Assembly: GCF_902459705.1 (NCBI RefSeq)
Contig: NZ_CABPRU010000007.1
Coordinates: forward strand, 166,570 to 230,569
DNA from: Pandoraea terrigena
GTDB lineage: Bacteria > Pseudomonadota > Gammaproteobacteria > Burkholderiales > Burkholderiaceae
Direction: 5' to 3'
Length of the DNA: 64,000 bases
Positions 8,606 through 19,024 of the stretch are shown piece by piece. Position numbers and translations under genes: made by a program. The notes under the pieces were generated by a model that did no database searches, was not told where the DNA came from, and saw only the letters and a program-made list of their open reading frames with translations. Within the stretch, counting starts at the first letter, position 1. The number at the start of each line of letters is the position of its first letter.

Positions 8606-9082
8606 TCAACTGGGGCGCGGCGGTGTGCGGCCCGCCAGTGCGGCGCTTCCCCCCATGATGTAATTCTCTAGCTGGTCGATGGTGAACTGTTGTTCCGTGA
8701 TGATGGCTTTGACCAGGTCGCCGATGGAAAGCAGGCCCACCAGTTCGCCGTCTTTCATGACAGGCAGATGACGAATGCGATGCTCCGTCATCAGCGACAT
8801 GCACTCCTCGTTGGTCTGTTCGGGGCTGACGTAACGCACCGCCGAGGTCATGACGTCGCGCACCGGCGTATTGACCGAGGTGCGCCCCATGAGGGCGACC
8901 TTGCGGGCATAATCGCGCTCGGTAAAGATGCCAACGATCGTGCGGCTGTCTTCGCTGACCAGCACCGCGCCAATGCGTGCCTCGGCCATCAGGGTCAACG
9001 CGTCGAGTACCGAATCGGACGGGCGCACCTTGTACACCGTATCGACCGATTTGGACTTCAGGATCTGAGCGACTGTTTTCAT
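8606..9082 (-). CDS. two-CBS-domain protein
   Basis: A 158-residue cytoplasmic protein made almost entirely of a CBS pair (Bateman module): CBS1 about residues 8-65 (...ARIGAVLVSEDSRTIVGIFTERDYARKV) and CBS2 about 75-135 (...HRIRHLPVMKDGELVGLLSIGDLVKAI). Such stand-alone CBS pairs bind adenine nucleotides and sense energy state in other systems; the partner here is unknown. ATG 9082 is chosen over ATG 9088 because GAGG is 6 nt upstream of the former and abuts the latter. It is followed by a strong terminator. The start of the second CBS domain is separated by a VRDVMTSAV helix typical of the family. Confidence 0.9.
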   Translation of the reverse strand: MKTVAQILKSKSVDTVYKVRPSDSVLDALTLMAEARIGAVLVSEDSRTIVGIFTERDYARKVALMGRTSVNTPVRDVMTSAVRYVSPEQTNEECMSLMTEHRIRHLPVMKDGELVGLLSIGDLVKAIITEQQFTIDQLENYIMGGSAALAGRTPPRPS

Positions 9083-9666
9083 GGTCATCCTCGTGCGGGC
9101 TGCGGGTACTTACAGCATAGTTGAGCGCGCGCTGCGCGTCATGCTCGCGTTGTCCCCGAGTGAATCCGGGCGCGGTAGACGCGCGCGGGCGCTCCGGCCG
9201 GGCTCCCTTGGTGCGTTGCGCCACAAATGTGCACCCCAAGTCCCCGGATTGCCGCCTGGAGGCCACTTTTTTCCCACGCGCAACGTAGAAAGGCGTATCC
9301 TTGCGGGATCGGCGAAAATTCGCCGATCAACGCCTGACGATCGCGAAAAGCTTTATCGGCGTCGCTGACAGCCATGTCCTGCGAGCCGGATCACTCGCTG
9401 TGCCGATGGCGCAGACCCCACGGTCTTCGCCCTCCCGACACACACTGCTCGTCATTGTGGCACTGCCGCAATGTGCCTTGCTCCTTCGAACCATCGCCGC
9501 GTTTCGGTGCGTCGCCATGCTGTCATGGCCGATCCACCGGGTAGGCTCCTTTTGGCGTTCGATGTGCACCCCGCATACCCAGGGTGCGGCGACGGTATTG
9601 GCGAACGAACCTTCAGTAACATTGGTGCTGCGCCCTCGCGAGCGGCACCCTCAAGAGGACACGATA
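9083..9666. other. long intergenic region upstream of infA
   Basis: About 580 nt between the divergent CBS-domain and IF-1 genes. Short open frames on both strands lack ribosome sites and recognisable domains, so I call none. A perfect 22-nt inverted repeat lies at 9307-9328. Confidence 0.4.
9307..9328. repeat. perfect 10-bp inverted repeat, 2-nt spacer
   Basis: GATCGGCGAA-AA-TTCGCCGATC. With only 2 nt between arms it is a poor RNA hairpin but a good symmetric protein-binding site. It lies about 340 nt upstream of the IF-1 start. No regulator is identified. Confidence 0.4.
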
Positions 9667-9888
9667 TTGGCCAAGGAAGAACTGATCGAATTCAGCGGAC
9701 ACGTTTCGGATGTATTGCCGGACAATCGCTTTCGCGTCACGCTGGAAAATGGCGTGGTAGTGATGGCATATGCGAGCGGCCGTATGCAGAAGAATCGCAT
9801 CCGCATTCTCGCGGGTGACCGCGTGACGCTGGAAATGTCGCCCTACGACCTCAGCAAGGGCCGCATCAACTACCGTCACAAGAATTAA
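9667..9888 (+). CDS. infA: translation initiation factor IF-1 (TTG start)
   Basis: A 73-residue OB-fold protein that binds the ribosomal A site during initiation. The sequence begins (M)[12 protein letters not shown] and contains the family hallmarks [21 protein letters not shown] and [16 protein letters not shown]; length is as in E. coli IF-1. The only start that gives this length is TTG at 9667, with AGAGGA 7 nt upstream. It stands alone, outside a ribosomal-protein operon; Burkholderiales genomes often carry a second IF-1 of this kind, so this may be a paralogue (inferred). The rare start codon may keep expression low. Confidence 0.93.
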   Translation: MAKEELIEFSGHVSDVLPDNRFRVTLENGVVVMAYASGRMQKNRIRILAGDRVTLEMSPYDLSKGRINYRHKN

Positions 9889-10200
9889 GTCAGCGAAGAC
9901 GTCTGGCTTTTGCGCGTTGCGGGCATCGCCCTGGCGCGCACGGAAGCGATGTGCGGCGACCCGACGGTTGGTCGCTGCCCGTCACTTCGGATTTCCTCCC
10001 GAATTTTCCCCTCCCGCGTTTTCCCCCGGATCGTTCCCCTCGCGCTCGTATCGCGCGCAGAACGCCCCTGTCTGAGCGGTTACCATTTGCGCATGCCTGA
10101 CGCCAGCGCTGCGTGACGATGGGTTGCGCGCCCGGTTTTGCCGTCGATGGCGCGCCGGGCGAGGTGCGGGCGATGTGGCGGGCGCGTGGGCCTTGTGCGC
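9889..10200. other. intergenic region between infA and acylphosphatase genes
   Basis: 312 nt between convergent genes. No coding sequence or strong hairpin-plus-T-run was seen. Confidence 0.4.
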
Positions 10201-10497
10201 TCAGAGCTGTTCGAAGCGGTCGAACCGGCGGCCGGTGTATTCGATTTCGCTCTCGAACGCCGTCACGCGCGCGCCGGGCGGTCCATGCCGCATCCATTCG
10301 AGCATCTTGTCGACCTGATCGGGCGTGCCTTGCACCATCGCAAGGATGTCGCCCTCGGGCAGCGCCTGAACCCAACCGCGCACGCCGATCAGATGCCCCT
10401 CGCGCACGGCCGCCTGACGGTAGCCCACGCCCTGAATCTTGCCGCGCAAACGCACGGCAACGGTTTCGAGCGAGGAACTGGGCGAGAGTGACTTCAT
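10201..10497 (-). CDS. acyP: acylphosphatase
   Basis: Hydrolyses acyl phosphates such as carbamoyl or 1,3-bisphosphoglycerate-type carboxyl phosphates. The 98-residue product holds the family signature VRLRGKIQGVGYRQAAVREG (phosphate loop with catalytic Arg) and GVRGWVQALPEGDILAMVQG, with the catalytic Asn of the usual GWVRN replaced by Gln (GWVQ). ATG 10497 is preferred for length; an in-frame ATG at 10578 would add a hydrophobic stretch (LTLVAVFPLLAA) and could make an exported or membrane-bound form, so the start is not certain. It lies downstream of, and in the same direction as, the metallophosphoesterase gene (about 130 nt). Confidence 0.88.
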   Translation of the reverse strand: MKSLSPSSSLETVAVRLRGKIQGVGYRQAAVREGHLIGVRGWVQALPEGDILAMVQGTPDQVDKMLEWMRHGPPGARVTAFESEIEYTGRRFDRFEQL

Positions 10498-10625
10498 GGC
10501 GGCAAGCAACGGAAAAACGGCGACAAGGGTGAGGGTGCGAAAGACAAGCCTTCCGGAAAGGGGCGATTGTAACGTCATCGCCTGACGGTTGCCCGCGCCT
10601 TTGCCGGTCAGCGCGCCGGTGCCGC

Positions 10626-11846
10626 TCACGCCGTGCCCACAACCAGCCGAAGGCGCGTGATCTCCGACGGTGCCCCAAAGCGCTTGGGCGGCCCCCAGTA
10701 GCCTGTGCCCCGGCTGACATAGATCGCGAGGCGGCCAAGCCGGTGCAGGCCATGCACATAGGGCTGTTGCAGCGGTACGAAGTACATCCACGGCCAGAAC
10801 TGCCCGCCGTGCGTGTGTCCCGAGAGTTGCAGATCGAAGCCGGCTTCGTGCGCCGCCGGTGCGCTGCGCGGCTGGTGAGCGAGCAACACGCGCGGCACCC
10901 CCTCCGGGGCCCCGGCGACAGCCGCGAGCGGGTCGCTCGACTTCGCCGGGTCGAAATGGTGCGCCGTGAAGTCGGTCACGCCAGCCACCGTCAGCGATGC
11001 GCCTTCGTGGGCGAGCACCACATGTTCGTTTTCGAGCACCGTCAGGCCGATGCGTCGCAACTCGTCGACCCATGCCGGCGCGCCCGAGTAGTACTCGTGG
11101 TTGCCGGTGCACACGTAGGTGCCGTGGCGCGACGTGAGTTGTGCGAGCGGTGCGATGTGCTCGCGCAAGGCGGGCACCCCGCCGTCGACCAGATCGCCGG
11201 TGATGGCGATGAGGTCGGGCGAGAGTTTGTTGGTCGCCTCGACGATCGCTTCGATGTAGCTGCGGCGAATCGTCGAACTCACGTGAATATCGCTCAATTG
11301 CACAATGGTGAACCCGTGGAGTTCGGGGGGCAGGTTGGCGATGGGAACGTCGACGTCGACCACGCGCGCGAGGCGCCGCGCATTATAGAAGCCCAGCAGG
11401 GTGGCCATGGCGGTGAGCATCAGCACGATGACCGCTGAGCGGACGACGAGTTGCGCGTCGATCGCCGAGATCACCATGGCCACGCCAAGCACGATATCGC
11501 GCAACACCGTGAGTACGAACAGCGTCGAGAAGATGCCGATGGCGGTCATGCCGGTCCAGGTCAGCAGGGTCGCGAGCGGCTCCCGTTGGATTGCGCGGCT
11601 CATCAGGCCGAGCGGGATGAGGGCGGTCGAGGCGACCAGCCATAGCCCGCCCAGCACCTTCCAGCCGACGGCCACGGGCAGCGGCGTGAGCAGGCGCCAG
11701 CCAATGTAGGCATGCAGCAGCGCGATGAGCGCGAGCATCAACCAGCGCGGGCGCGCGGGCAGGGCGCGGCGCGGCGACTTGCCGTGCGCGTGCGCGGCGT
11801 CCGGGGAGGGCGGGGATGTGCTGGAAGCTTGTGAGGGTTGCGACAT
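10626..11846 (-). CDS. membrane metallophosphoesterase (YkuE/YaeI-like)
   Basis: A 406-residue protein with four predicted N-terminal membrane helices (residues about 30-165) and a calcineurin-like phosphoesterase domain (about 180-400). Metal and catalytic motifs are visible in order: QLSDIHVSS, ITGDLVDGG, CTGNHEYYSG, LLAHQPRS and LSGHTHGGQFWPW. The related YkuE/YaeI enzymes act on lipid-linked or UDP-sugar pyrophosphates at the membrane; the substrate here is unknown. It starts at ATG 11846. The acylphosphatase gene follows in the same direction and the MazG-like gene precedes it by 80 nt, so the three may be co-transcribed. Confidence 0.88.
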   Translation of the reverse strand: MSQPSQASSTSPPSPDAAHAHGKSPRRALPARPRWLMLALIALLHAYIGWRLLTPLPVAVGWKVLGGLWLVASTALIPLGLMSRAIQREPLATLLTWTGMTAIGIFSTLFVLTVLRDIVLGVAMVISAIDAQLVVRSAVIVLMLTAMATLLGFYNARRLARVVDVDVPIANLPPELHGFTIVQLSDIHVSSTIRRSYIEAIVEATNKLSPDLIAITGDLVDGGVPALREHIAPLAQLTSRHGTYVCTGNHEYYSGAPAWVDELRRIGLTVLENEHVVLAHEGASLTVAGVTDFTAHHFDPAKSSDPLAAVAGAPEGVPRVLLAHQPRSAPAAHEAGFDLQLSGHTHGGQFWPWMYFVPLQQPYVHGLHRLGRLAIYVSRGTGYWGPPKRFGAPSEITRLRLVVGTA

Positions 11847-11926
11847 GGCGTTGCCTGTTCGGAATTCGGGGGGCGGACGGGATCTCTCTCAGAGGCCCGG
11901 CACGATCACAAAGGGCGGCGGGCGCG

Positions 11927-12307
11927 CTACGCTTGCGGCGCCGGGTACTTCTGCCCGTTCATGACGAGCTTTTCTGTCACGGCGCGGTTCAGGTCGACAC
12001 CGAGCACCGACGACAGCCGCACGAGATACATGGCGATATCGGCCAGTTCCTGCTCGACGTGGCGGGCTTCGTTCGTCTGCATGACGGCCTGGGCTTCGGC
12101 ATCCGTCTGCCACTGGAATATCTCGACCAGTTCCGCCACTTCGACGGATAACGCCATCGCGAGGTTCTTGGGCGTGTGGTACGGCTGCCAGTGGCGCGCG
12201 TCGGCGAACGCCTGCAGGGCGGTCTCCAGCCCGGCCGTATCGATCAGGCGGGAATGGGGGGCGACGGCGTCGCCGTGCACGGAAGCATTGTTCGGAGCAG
12301 CGGGCAT
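11927..12307 (-). CDS. MazG-like nucleotide pyrophosphohydrolase
   Basis: A 126-residue all-alpha NTP pyrophosphohydrolase of the MazG-like/RS21-C6 group, which removes pyrophosphate from non-canonical or excess nucleotides (dCTP pyrophosphatase in characterised relatives). The metal-binding signature is LSVEVAELVEIFQW (ExxE) followed by QELADIAMYLVRL (ExxD) and an alpha-helix ending EKLVMNGQKYP. It starts at ATG 12307 and is divergent from the ferredoxin gene (108 nt). It is first in a possible minus-strand unit with the metallophosphoesterase and acylphosphatase genes. Confidence 0.88.
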   Translation of the reverse strand: MPAAPNNASVHGDAVAPHSRLIDTAGLETALQAFADARHWQPYHTPKNLAMALSVEVAELVEIFQWQTDAEAQAVMQTNEARHVEQELADIAMYLVRLSSVLGVDLNRAVTEKLVMNGQKYPAPQA

Positions 12308-12415
12308 GGGAAGCGAAGGTCGGCGATGGCCCGGCAGCGACCCAAGCGATGCAGGCGGGCCGATGTCGGACGCGATGAACGAGATGAACGCGACAAACTG
12401 CCGCGAGAACGGAGT

Positions 12416-12826
12416 ATGGTAGCGCGTTGGCGCAAGATGCGCCTTGCACCGTCCCGGTCACTTCCGAACCCGCATCCCTTGGACTGTTTCCCGCCCACCC
12501 CCGCGCAATCCGACGCAAGGCCCGAGCCGACGTCCTTCCGCGTTACGCTCACGCCGTATCGCTGGCAGTTCGACGCTCCGGCCGACACGCCGATTCTGCT
12601 CGCGGCGCTATCCGCGGGCATCAAGCTGCCGAGCCTGTGCCGCAACGGTACTTGCCGCGCCTGCCTCTGCCGGGCGCAAACCGGCGGCGAGCCTGCGCCG
12701 GTGGCTTACCGGATCGCGTGGCCCGGGCTGTCGCGCGAAGAGAAGGCCGAAGGCTGGCTGCTGCCATGCTGCGCCCATGCACGCGCCGACCTCGTCATCG
12801 ACGCGCCCGACGCCACGCTTTGTTAA
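12416..12826 (+). CDS. 2Fe-2S ferredoxin-like protein
   Basis: A small electron-transfer protein with a plant-type [2Fe-2S] fold. Cysteines for the cluster are in CRNGTCRAC (C-x4-C-x2-C) about residue 80, with a fourth Cys in the LLPCCAHA segment. About 45 N-terminal residues precede the fold and are Pro/Arg-rich. The start is unsure: ATG 12416 has GGAG only 1 nt away, and ATG 12437 has no clear site. The stop lies 63 nt before ettA on the same strand. Length (about 130-136 aa) and the Cys pattern fit a stand-alone ferredoxin domain; the redox partner is not indicated by the neighbours. Confidence 0.82.
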   Translation: MVARWRKMRLAPSRSLPNPHPLDCFPPTPAQSDARPEPTSFRVTLTPYRWQFDAPADTPILLAALSAGIKLPSLCRNGTCRACLCRAQTGGEPAPVAYRIAWPGLSREEKAEGWLLPCCAHARADLVIDAPDATLC

Positions 12827-12889
12827 ACTTGGCGCTATCTGACGCTCGTCCCCGAGCCGACATAACCGATTCAGGATCAGGAAAGCCGA

Positions 12890-14557
<1,668 letters not shown>

Positions 14558-14563
14558 TGCAGG

Positions 14564-14587
14564 AAAGGGCGCCGCAAGGCGCCTTTT
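14564..14587 (+). terminator. intrinsic terminator of ettA
   Basis: AAAGGGCGCC-GCA-AGGCGCCTTTT, ending in a T-rich run 6 nt after the ettA stop. One base is bulged in the stem. Confidence 0.7.
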
Positions 14588-14711
14588 CTGTTTGAACGAC
14601 GCCGGCAAGTGCGTGGCAGTATGCCGGCTGTCGGTATCCCGTGTTCGACGAGTCGTGCTGGCGCGCGCTGCGCCGCATGACCCGCCATTTTGACGAATCA
14701 GGAGTGTGCAA

Positions 14712-15509
14712 ATGAGCCAGTCAGTGAACCCGTTGAATGGGAAAGTCGCCGTGGTCACCGGTGCCGCCAGCGGCATCGGTCGGGAAATTGCGTTCACGCT
14801 CGCGCGTGCCGGCGCGGCCGTGGCCATCGCCGACCTGAACCAGCAGGGGGCGGATGCCGTGGCGCAAGAGATCCAGGCGGCCGGTGGCCGCGCCCTTGGC
14901 GTGGCGATGGACGTGACCAGCGAGGAGGCCGTGAATAGCGGCATCGACAAGGTGGCGGCGACCTTCGGGTCCATCGACATCCTGATCTCGAACGCGGGTA
15001 TTCAGATCGTCAATCCCATCGAGAACTACGCGTTCGCCGACTGGAAGAAGATGCAGGCCATTCACGTGGACGGCGCCTTCCTCACGACCAAGGCGGCGCT
15101 CAAGCATATGTACAAGGATGATCGCGGCGGTATCGTCATCTACATGGGCTCGGTGCATTCGCACGAGGCGTCGCCGCTGAAGTCGGCCTATGTGGCGGCC
15201 AAGCATGCGCTGCTGGGTCTCGCGCGCGTGCTCGCCAAGGAAGGTGCGAAGCACAACGTGCGCTCGCACGTCATTTGCCCGGGCTTCGTGCGTACACCGC
15301 TCGTCGACAAGCAGATTCCGGAGCAGGCGAAGGAACTGGGGATTTCGGAAGACGAGGTCATCAAGAAGGTCATGCTTGGCGGCACGGTCGACGGCGTATT
15401 CACCACCGTCGACGACGTTGCGCAAACCGCGCTCTTCCTCGCCACGTTCCCGACGGCCGCATTCACCGGCCAGTCGTTCGTGGTGAGCCACGGCTGGTTC
15501 ATGCAGTAA
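14712..15509 (+). CDS. bdhA: 3-hydroxybutyrate dehydrogenase (SDR)
   Basis: Interconverts (R)-3-hydroxybutyrate and acetoacetate with NAD, in turnover of polyhydroxybutyrate. The 265-residue product is a classical [12 protein letters not shown] (cofactor loop), NAG in ISNAGIQ, catalytic Ser in [11 protein letters not shown] and YVAAK. The C-terminal half ([17 protein letters not shown]...HGWFMQ) is that of the PHB-cycle enzyme. ATG 14712 follows AGGAG by 7 nt. A patatin-like gene starts 95 nt downstream in the same direction, also with its own AGGAG, suggesting a two-gene unit for storage-polymer or lipid metabolism. Confidence 0.93.
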   Translation: MSQSVNPLNGKVAVVTGAASGIGREIAFTLARAGAAVAIADLNQQGADAVAQEIQAAGGRALGVAMDVTSEEAVNSGIDKVAATFGSIDILISNAGIQIVNPIENYAFADWKKMQAIHVDGAFLTTKAALKHMYKDDRGGIVIYMGSVHSHEASPLKSAYVAAKHALLGLARVLAKEGAKHNVRSHVICPGFVRTPLVDKQIPEQAKELGISEDEVIKKVMLGGTVDGVFTTVDDVAQTALFLATFPTAAFTGQSFVVSHGWFMQ

Positions 15510-15604
15510 CGCGCAGACGGTGCGGGGGCGCCGGTCGCGTCATGCGCCGTCGCCCCCCTCCGTTGCGTCTTGATTCAGCCTCGGAAAGCTTCAGGAGAAC
15601 GGTC

Positions 15605-16786
15605 ATGACGGCTAACCCGCCGCAAGTCCCCAAACGCGCCATCGATCTGCCGCCTTACGAGACGGTCGCACTTGTCTTGCAGGGCGGTGGCGCGCTCGGG
15701 GCCTATCAGGCCGGCGTGTACGCCGGCCTGTTCGAGGCTGGCATCGCACCGAACTGGATCGCCGGCATTTCCATCGGGGCGCTCAATACCGCGATCATCG
15801 CGGGCAATCCGCCTGAGCGCCGCGTGGCGCAGCTCGAAGCGTTCTGGCGCACGATTTGCGAGCCGGCCGTGTTCCCGCCGCTGCCCGCAGCGCTCGAAGC
15901 GGCCATCCTCAACGGCCCCGAGTCGGGACGCATCGCCTACAGCGCATGGCAGGCATGGCGCGCCATCGCGGAAGGCCAGAAGGGCTTTTTCTCCCCGCGG
16001 TGGCCGCAGCCGTTGCCCGCCGCGATGGGCGATCCGGCGCATGCGAGCTACTACGACACGTCGGCGCTGCGCGGCACGCTGGAGCGTTTCGTCGACTTCG
16101 ACCGGATCAATTCGTGTGAGACGCGGGTGTCGGTCGGCGCCGTCAACGTGCACACGGGCAACTTCGTCTACTTCGACAACACACGCGAGAAGCTGCGTGT
16201 GGAGCACTTCATGGCATCGGGGGCCTTGCCGCCGGGGTTTCCCGCCGTGGAGATCGACGGCCAGTATTTCTGGGATGGCGGCCTCGTGTCGAACACGCCG
16301 CTCTCGGAGGTGCTCGGTACGTCGCCGCGCCGCGACACCCTCGCGTTCCAGGTGGATCTGTGGAGTGCGCGCGGACCGTTGCCCGACAATCTGAACGATG
16401 TCGCGGACCGGCAGAAGGACATCCAGTTCTCGAGCCGTACGCGTCTGGTGACCGACAACCTGCAGCGCGCCCAGCACTATCGTCGCGTGCTGCGTGAAGT
16501 GCTCGATCGCGTGCCAGCGGACGTGCGCGCGCGCGACCCGTGGTGTCACGCAGCGCAGGAGATCGCTTGCAGCAAGCGCTATAACGTCATCCAGCTCATC
16601 TATCGCAACAAGGAATATGAGGGGCACTACAAGGACTATCAGTTTGGACTTGCCACGATGCTCGATCACTGGGCGAGCGGTCTCGACGATGTGCGCCGCA
16701 CGCTCTCGCATCCCGACTGGCTGTCCATGCCTGATGACACCTCGGGCTTCGCCACGCACGACATTCATCGTCACGAAGTCATCTGA
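15605..16786 (+). CDS. patatin-like phospholipase/esterase (DUF3734)
   Basis: A 393-residue patatin-family serine hydrolase. It carries the oxyanion glycine-rich loop LQGGGALGAYQAGV, the nucleophile elbow GISIGAL (GxSxG) and the catalytic Asp motif WDGGLVSNTPL. The C-terminal part (KRYNVIQLIYRNKEYEGHYKD) is typical of the DUF3734 branch. No signal peptide is seen, so it is probably cytoplasmic. ATG 15605 follows AGGAG by 7 nt. It lies directly downstream of 3-hydroxybutyrate dehydrogenase, which hints at a role with PHB granules or short-chain esters, but this is inference from position. Confidence 0.88.
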   Translation: MTANPPQVPKRAIDLPPYETVALVLQGGGALGAYQAGVYAGLFEAGIAPNWIAGISIGALNTAIIAGNPPERRVAQLEAFWRTICEPAVFPPLPAALEAAILNGPESGRIAYSAWQAWRAIAEGQKGFFSPRWPQPLPAAMGDPAHASYYDTSALRGTLERFVDFDRINSCETRVSVGAVNVHTGNFVYFDNTREKLRVEHFMASGALPPGFPAVEIDGQYFWDGGLVSNTPLSEVLGTSPRRDTLAFQVDLWSARGPLPDNLNDVADRQKDIQFSSRTRLVTDNLQRAQHYRRVLREVLDRVPADVRARDPWCHAAQEIACSKRYNVIQLIYRNKEYEGHYKDYQFGLATMLDHWASGLDDVRRTLSHPDWLSMPDDTSGFATHDIHRHEVI

Positions 16787-16818
16787 CCCGTCGTCGCGTC
16801 CCATCGCCTTTGGACTAC

Positions 16819-16850
16819 CCCTGTGGCGTGCCCCCCGACACGCCACAGGG
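16819..16850. terminator. perfect 12-bp hairpin between convergent genes
   Basis: CCCTGTGGCGTG pairs perfectly with CACGCCACAGGG around an 8-nt loop. It lies between the patatin and CheW-like stop codons. No T-run follows on either side, so it is a weaker candidate for intrinsic termination. Confidence 0.45.
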
Positions 16851-16907
16851 CCCTGCGACCGGCAGTTGCAAATCGCCGGCATTTCGTGAACCGATTCCCT
16901 CACATGC

Positions 16908-18500
16908 TCACACCGACGACTGCGCCAGCGCCGTTTCCAGTCGCGCCTTGAGCGGTTGCAGATCGAGCAGCATGGCCGTGCGTGCGGTGCCGTCTGCGGC
17001 GGGCAGCTCGACGGCTTCGCGCATGTCATTGCGCATTTCGTGCGTGGCGCGTCCGAGCAGCATGGCGGGCACCGGCAGCTTGTCGGCGTCGTCGAGCGTG
17101 ACAATGTTCTCGATGGCGTCGACGAGCAGCCCGAGCTTGTCCTTCCCGTGTTCGATAACGAGAATCTTGCGCGCCTGCGCGTCGTCCTGCGGCGGCATGC
17201 CGTACAGCGCGCGCAGATCGACGATAGTCACCAGTTCGCGTCGCAAATTGAGCATGCCGCGCACGAAAGGCGGTGCGCCCGGTGCGGGCATGATGTCCGC
17301 CGAGTCGTGAATGATTTCGCGCAGTTGATCGAGACGCACGGCCAGCATGTGTTGCAGACGGAATGACACATACGCGTGGCGTGTACCGCGCGACGACTTG
17401 GTCCCAGTGCCACGCCACGCCGGATCGCCCGACTTCGCGCATTGTGCGCTGTCCGTCTCCCGATATAGCTCGCGATGGCCGCGCGTGAGTTCGAGCACCT
17501 GCGTGTGCGTGAAGAGTTCGTCGGCGTTGAGCAGCACGATGTCATCGGCCTGCTCGCGCGCGATGCAGCCCGAGAAGAGCTGGGCGTGCGAGGCGCTGAA
17601 CGACGGCATGGCGAGCAGCTCGTCGGCGAAGTACGTCACGATGCTGTCCACGGCGTCCACCAGCAGGCCGAAATGCACGTCTTCCTGCTTGACGATCAGG
17701 ATCCGGCGTGGATCCGAGGCGGTGCCCGCGACATCGGCGTCGGGGCGGCTGGCGTGCAGGCCGAGGAAGTGGGCGAAGTCGATGACGGGCACAACGGTGC
17801 CGCGCAGATTGAGCATGCCAACGCAGAACACGCTGGCGAGGGCCGAGTTCTGCAGGTCGGGCATGCGGATGATCTCGCGAATCGCACTCATCGGCAGCGC
17901 CAGGCGCGAGTGCTCGACCGAGAACGACACGCATTGCAGGCGCTGACGTTGCTGACGTCGCTGCGGCGCGGTGAGCGCCTGACGCGAGAGCAATTGCGGC
18001 ATGTTCTCGATGCGCACAAGGGCGCCCGGGGCGAGGATCTGCAGGATGCGGTCGCCATCGTCGAGCTTGATGGCGCCGCAGACGACCTGCGGCGTCGTGT
18101 GCGACGGGGCGTACTCGAACTCTGTGCGCTGCGATGCGCGTACGCGCAGGATTTCGCCCGTTGTGTCGAACACCAGCCCCACCCGCACGCCGTCGACATC
18201 GACAATGGCGATCTTCTCGGTCACCGGTGCGGGCCGTCCCGAGGTCTCGGCGGCCATCGCCAGCAACGGCTTGAGATCGACGATGGGGATGAGCGTGCCG
18301 CGCAGATTGAACAAGCCGAGCAGGAAGGGGGGCGAGAGCGGCACGGGCGTCACGCGCGCCGGGTAGTTCACGACCTCCTGCAAGGCGGCGATGGGCAGCG
18401 CAAATTCGACGTCGCCCAGATGAAATGAGCCGAAGACTTCGACGTCCTCCGGGTTTGACACGCGCTGCGGAAACGGAAATCCGGATGTACGTGCGTTCAT
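16908..18500 (-). CDS. triple CheW-domain scaffold protein
   Basis: A 530-residue protein built of three CheW domains in tandem: about 20-165 (FGSFHLGDVEFALPI...LFNLRGTLIPIVDL), 180-335 (VSFSVEHSRLALPM...MLNLRGTVVPVIDF) and 370-515 (VSFRLQHMLAVRL...MLNLRRELVTIVDL). CheW couples chemoreceptors to the CheA kinase; a three-domain version could bridge several receptors or kinases. ATG 18500 overlaps the cheD stop by 4 nt (ATGA), showing translational coupling. It is last in the minus-strand unit MCP-cheR-cheD-cheW. No CheA is seen in the window. The CheW fold is clear; the partner kinase is unknown. Confidence 0.9.
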   Translation of the reverse strand: MNARTSGFPFPQRVSNPEDVEVFGSFHLGDVEFALPIAALQEVVNYPARVTPVPLSPPFLLGLFNLRGTLIPIVDLKPLLAMAAETSGRPAPVTEKIAIVDVDGVRVGLVFDTTGEILRVRASQRTEFEYAPSHTTPQVVCGAIKLDDGDRILQILAPGALVRIENMPQLLSRQALTAPQRRQQRQRLQCVSFSVEHSRLALPMSAIREIIRMPDLQNSALASVFCVGMLNLRGTVVPVIDFAHFLGLHASRPDADVAGTASDPRRILIVKQEDVHFGLLVDAVDSIVTYFADELLAMPSFSASHAQLFSGCIAREQADDIVLLNADELFTHTQVLELTRGHRELYRETDSAQCAKSGDPAWRGTGTKSSRGTRHAYVSFRLQHMLAVRLDQLREIIHDSADIMPAPGAPPFVRGMLNLRRELVTIVDLRALYGMPPQDDAQARKILVIEHGKDKLGLLVDAIENIVTLDDADKLPVPAMLLGRATHEMRNDMREAVELPAADGTARTAMLLDLQPLKARLETALAQSSV

Positions 18501-19024
18501 GATTCTCGTCCCACGAGTCGGAGAGCGGGCGGGTGGGTCGCCGCGGCGTCCCCATGAGTGCCGATCGTGCGCACCTGGAAGGTGTGATGCGCGCAGTGAA
18601 TCGTCAGTTGCCGGCCGATCTCGCCGCCGACCTCGACGTGCACGATGGGAATGCCGGTCTCGGCCATCAGCGCCTGTGCCATCCTGGCATTCGCCACACC
18701 GATCAGTCCGTGCCGGGCCGGTGGCTGGTGGGGCATCATGTTGCCGCCGCCAGCGATCACCGCTTCGATCTCGCCGCGCCGTGCGCCGTCGGCCCGCATC
18801 AGCGCGAGCAGCGACGGCACCGCTTGCGTGACGTACTTCGCCCCGATGGCAAAGGTGGGGTTCGGCGCTTCGGGCAACAAGCAGTGCGCGAGACCGTAGA
18901 GTCCACGCGCGCGCCACATCAGACCGATACCCACACACGACCCGAGGGTGGCGCGCAGCACGTCGTCGCCGCGCCCGATGCGCACCTCGCCCATCAACAC
19001 CTGAATGTCATGCGACGGCCCCAT
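18497..19024 (-). CDS. cheD: chemoreceptor glutamine deamidase CheD
   Basis: Deamidates specific glutamines in chemoreceptors and in some systems interacts with CheC. The 175-residue product has the catalytic cysteine in TLGSCVGIGL and the histidine in GLAHCLLPEA, plus the family end FQVRTIGTHGD. ATG 19024 is preferred: it overlaps the cheR stop by 17 nt and starts MGPSHDIQVLMGEVRIG, as expected for the family; an ATG 39 nt earlier would only add a charged tail. The stop overlaps the next start by 4 nt. The receptor encoded two genes upstream is the likely substrate. Confidence 0.92.
   Translation of the reverse strand: MGPSHDIQVLMGEVRIGRGDDVLRATLGSCVGIGLMWRARGLYGLAHCLLPEAPNPTFAIGAKYVTQAVPSLLALMRADGARRGEIEAVIAGGGNMMPHQPPARHGLIGVANARMAQALMAETGIPIVHVEVGGEIGRQLTIHCAHHTFQVRTIGTHGDAAATHPPALRLVGRES

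Noticed and set aside
9139..9375. 78-codon minus-strand frame upstream of infA
   Set aside because: No ribosome site or recognisable domain, and it runs over the palindrome at 9307-9328.
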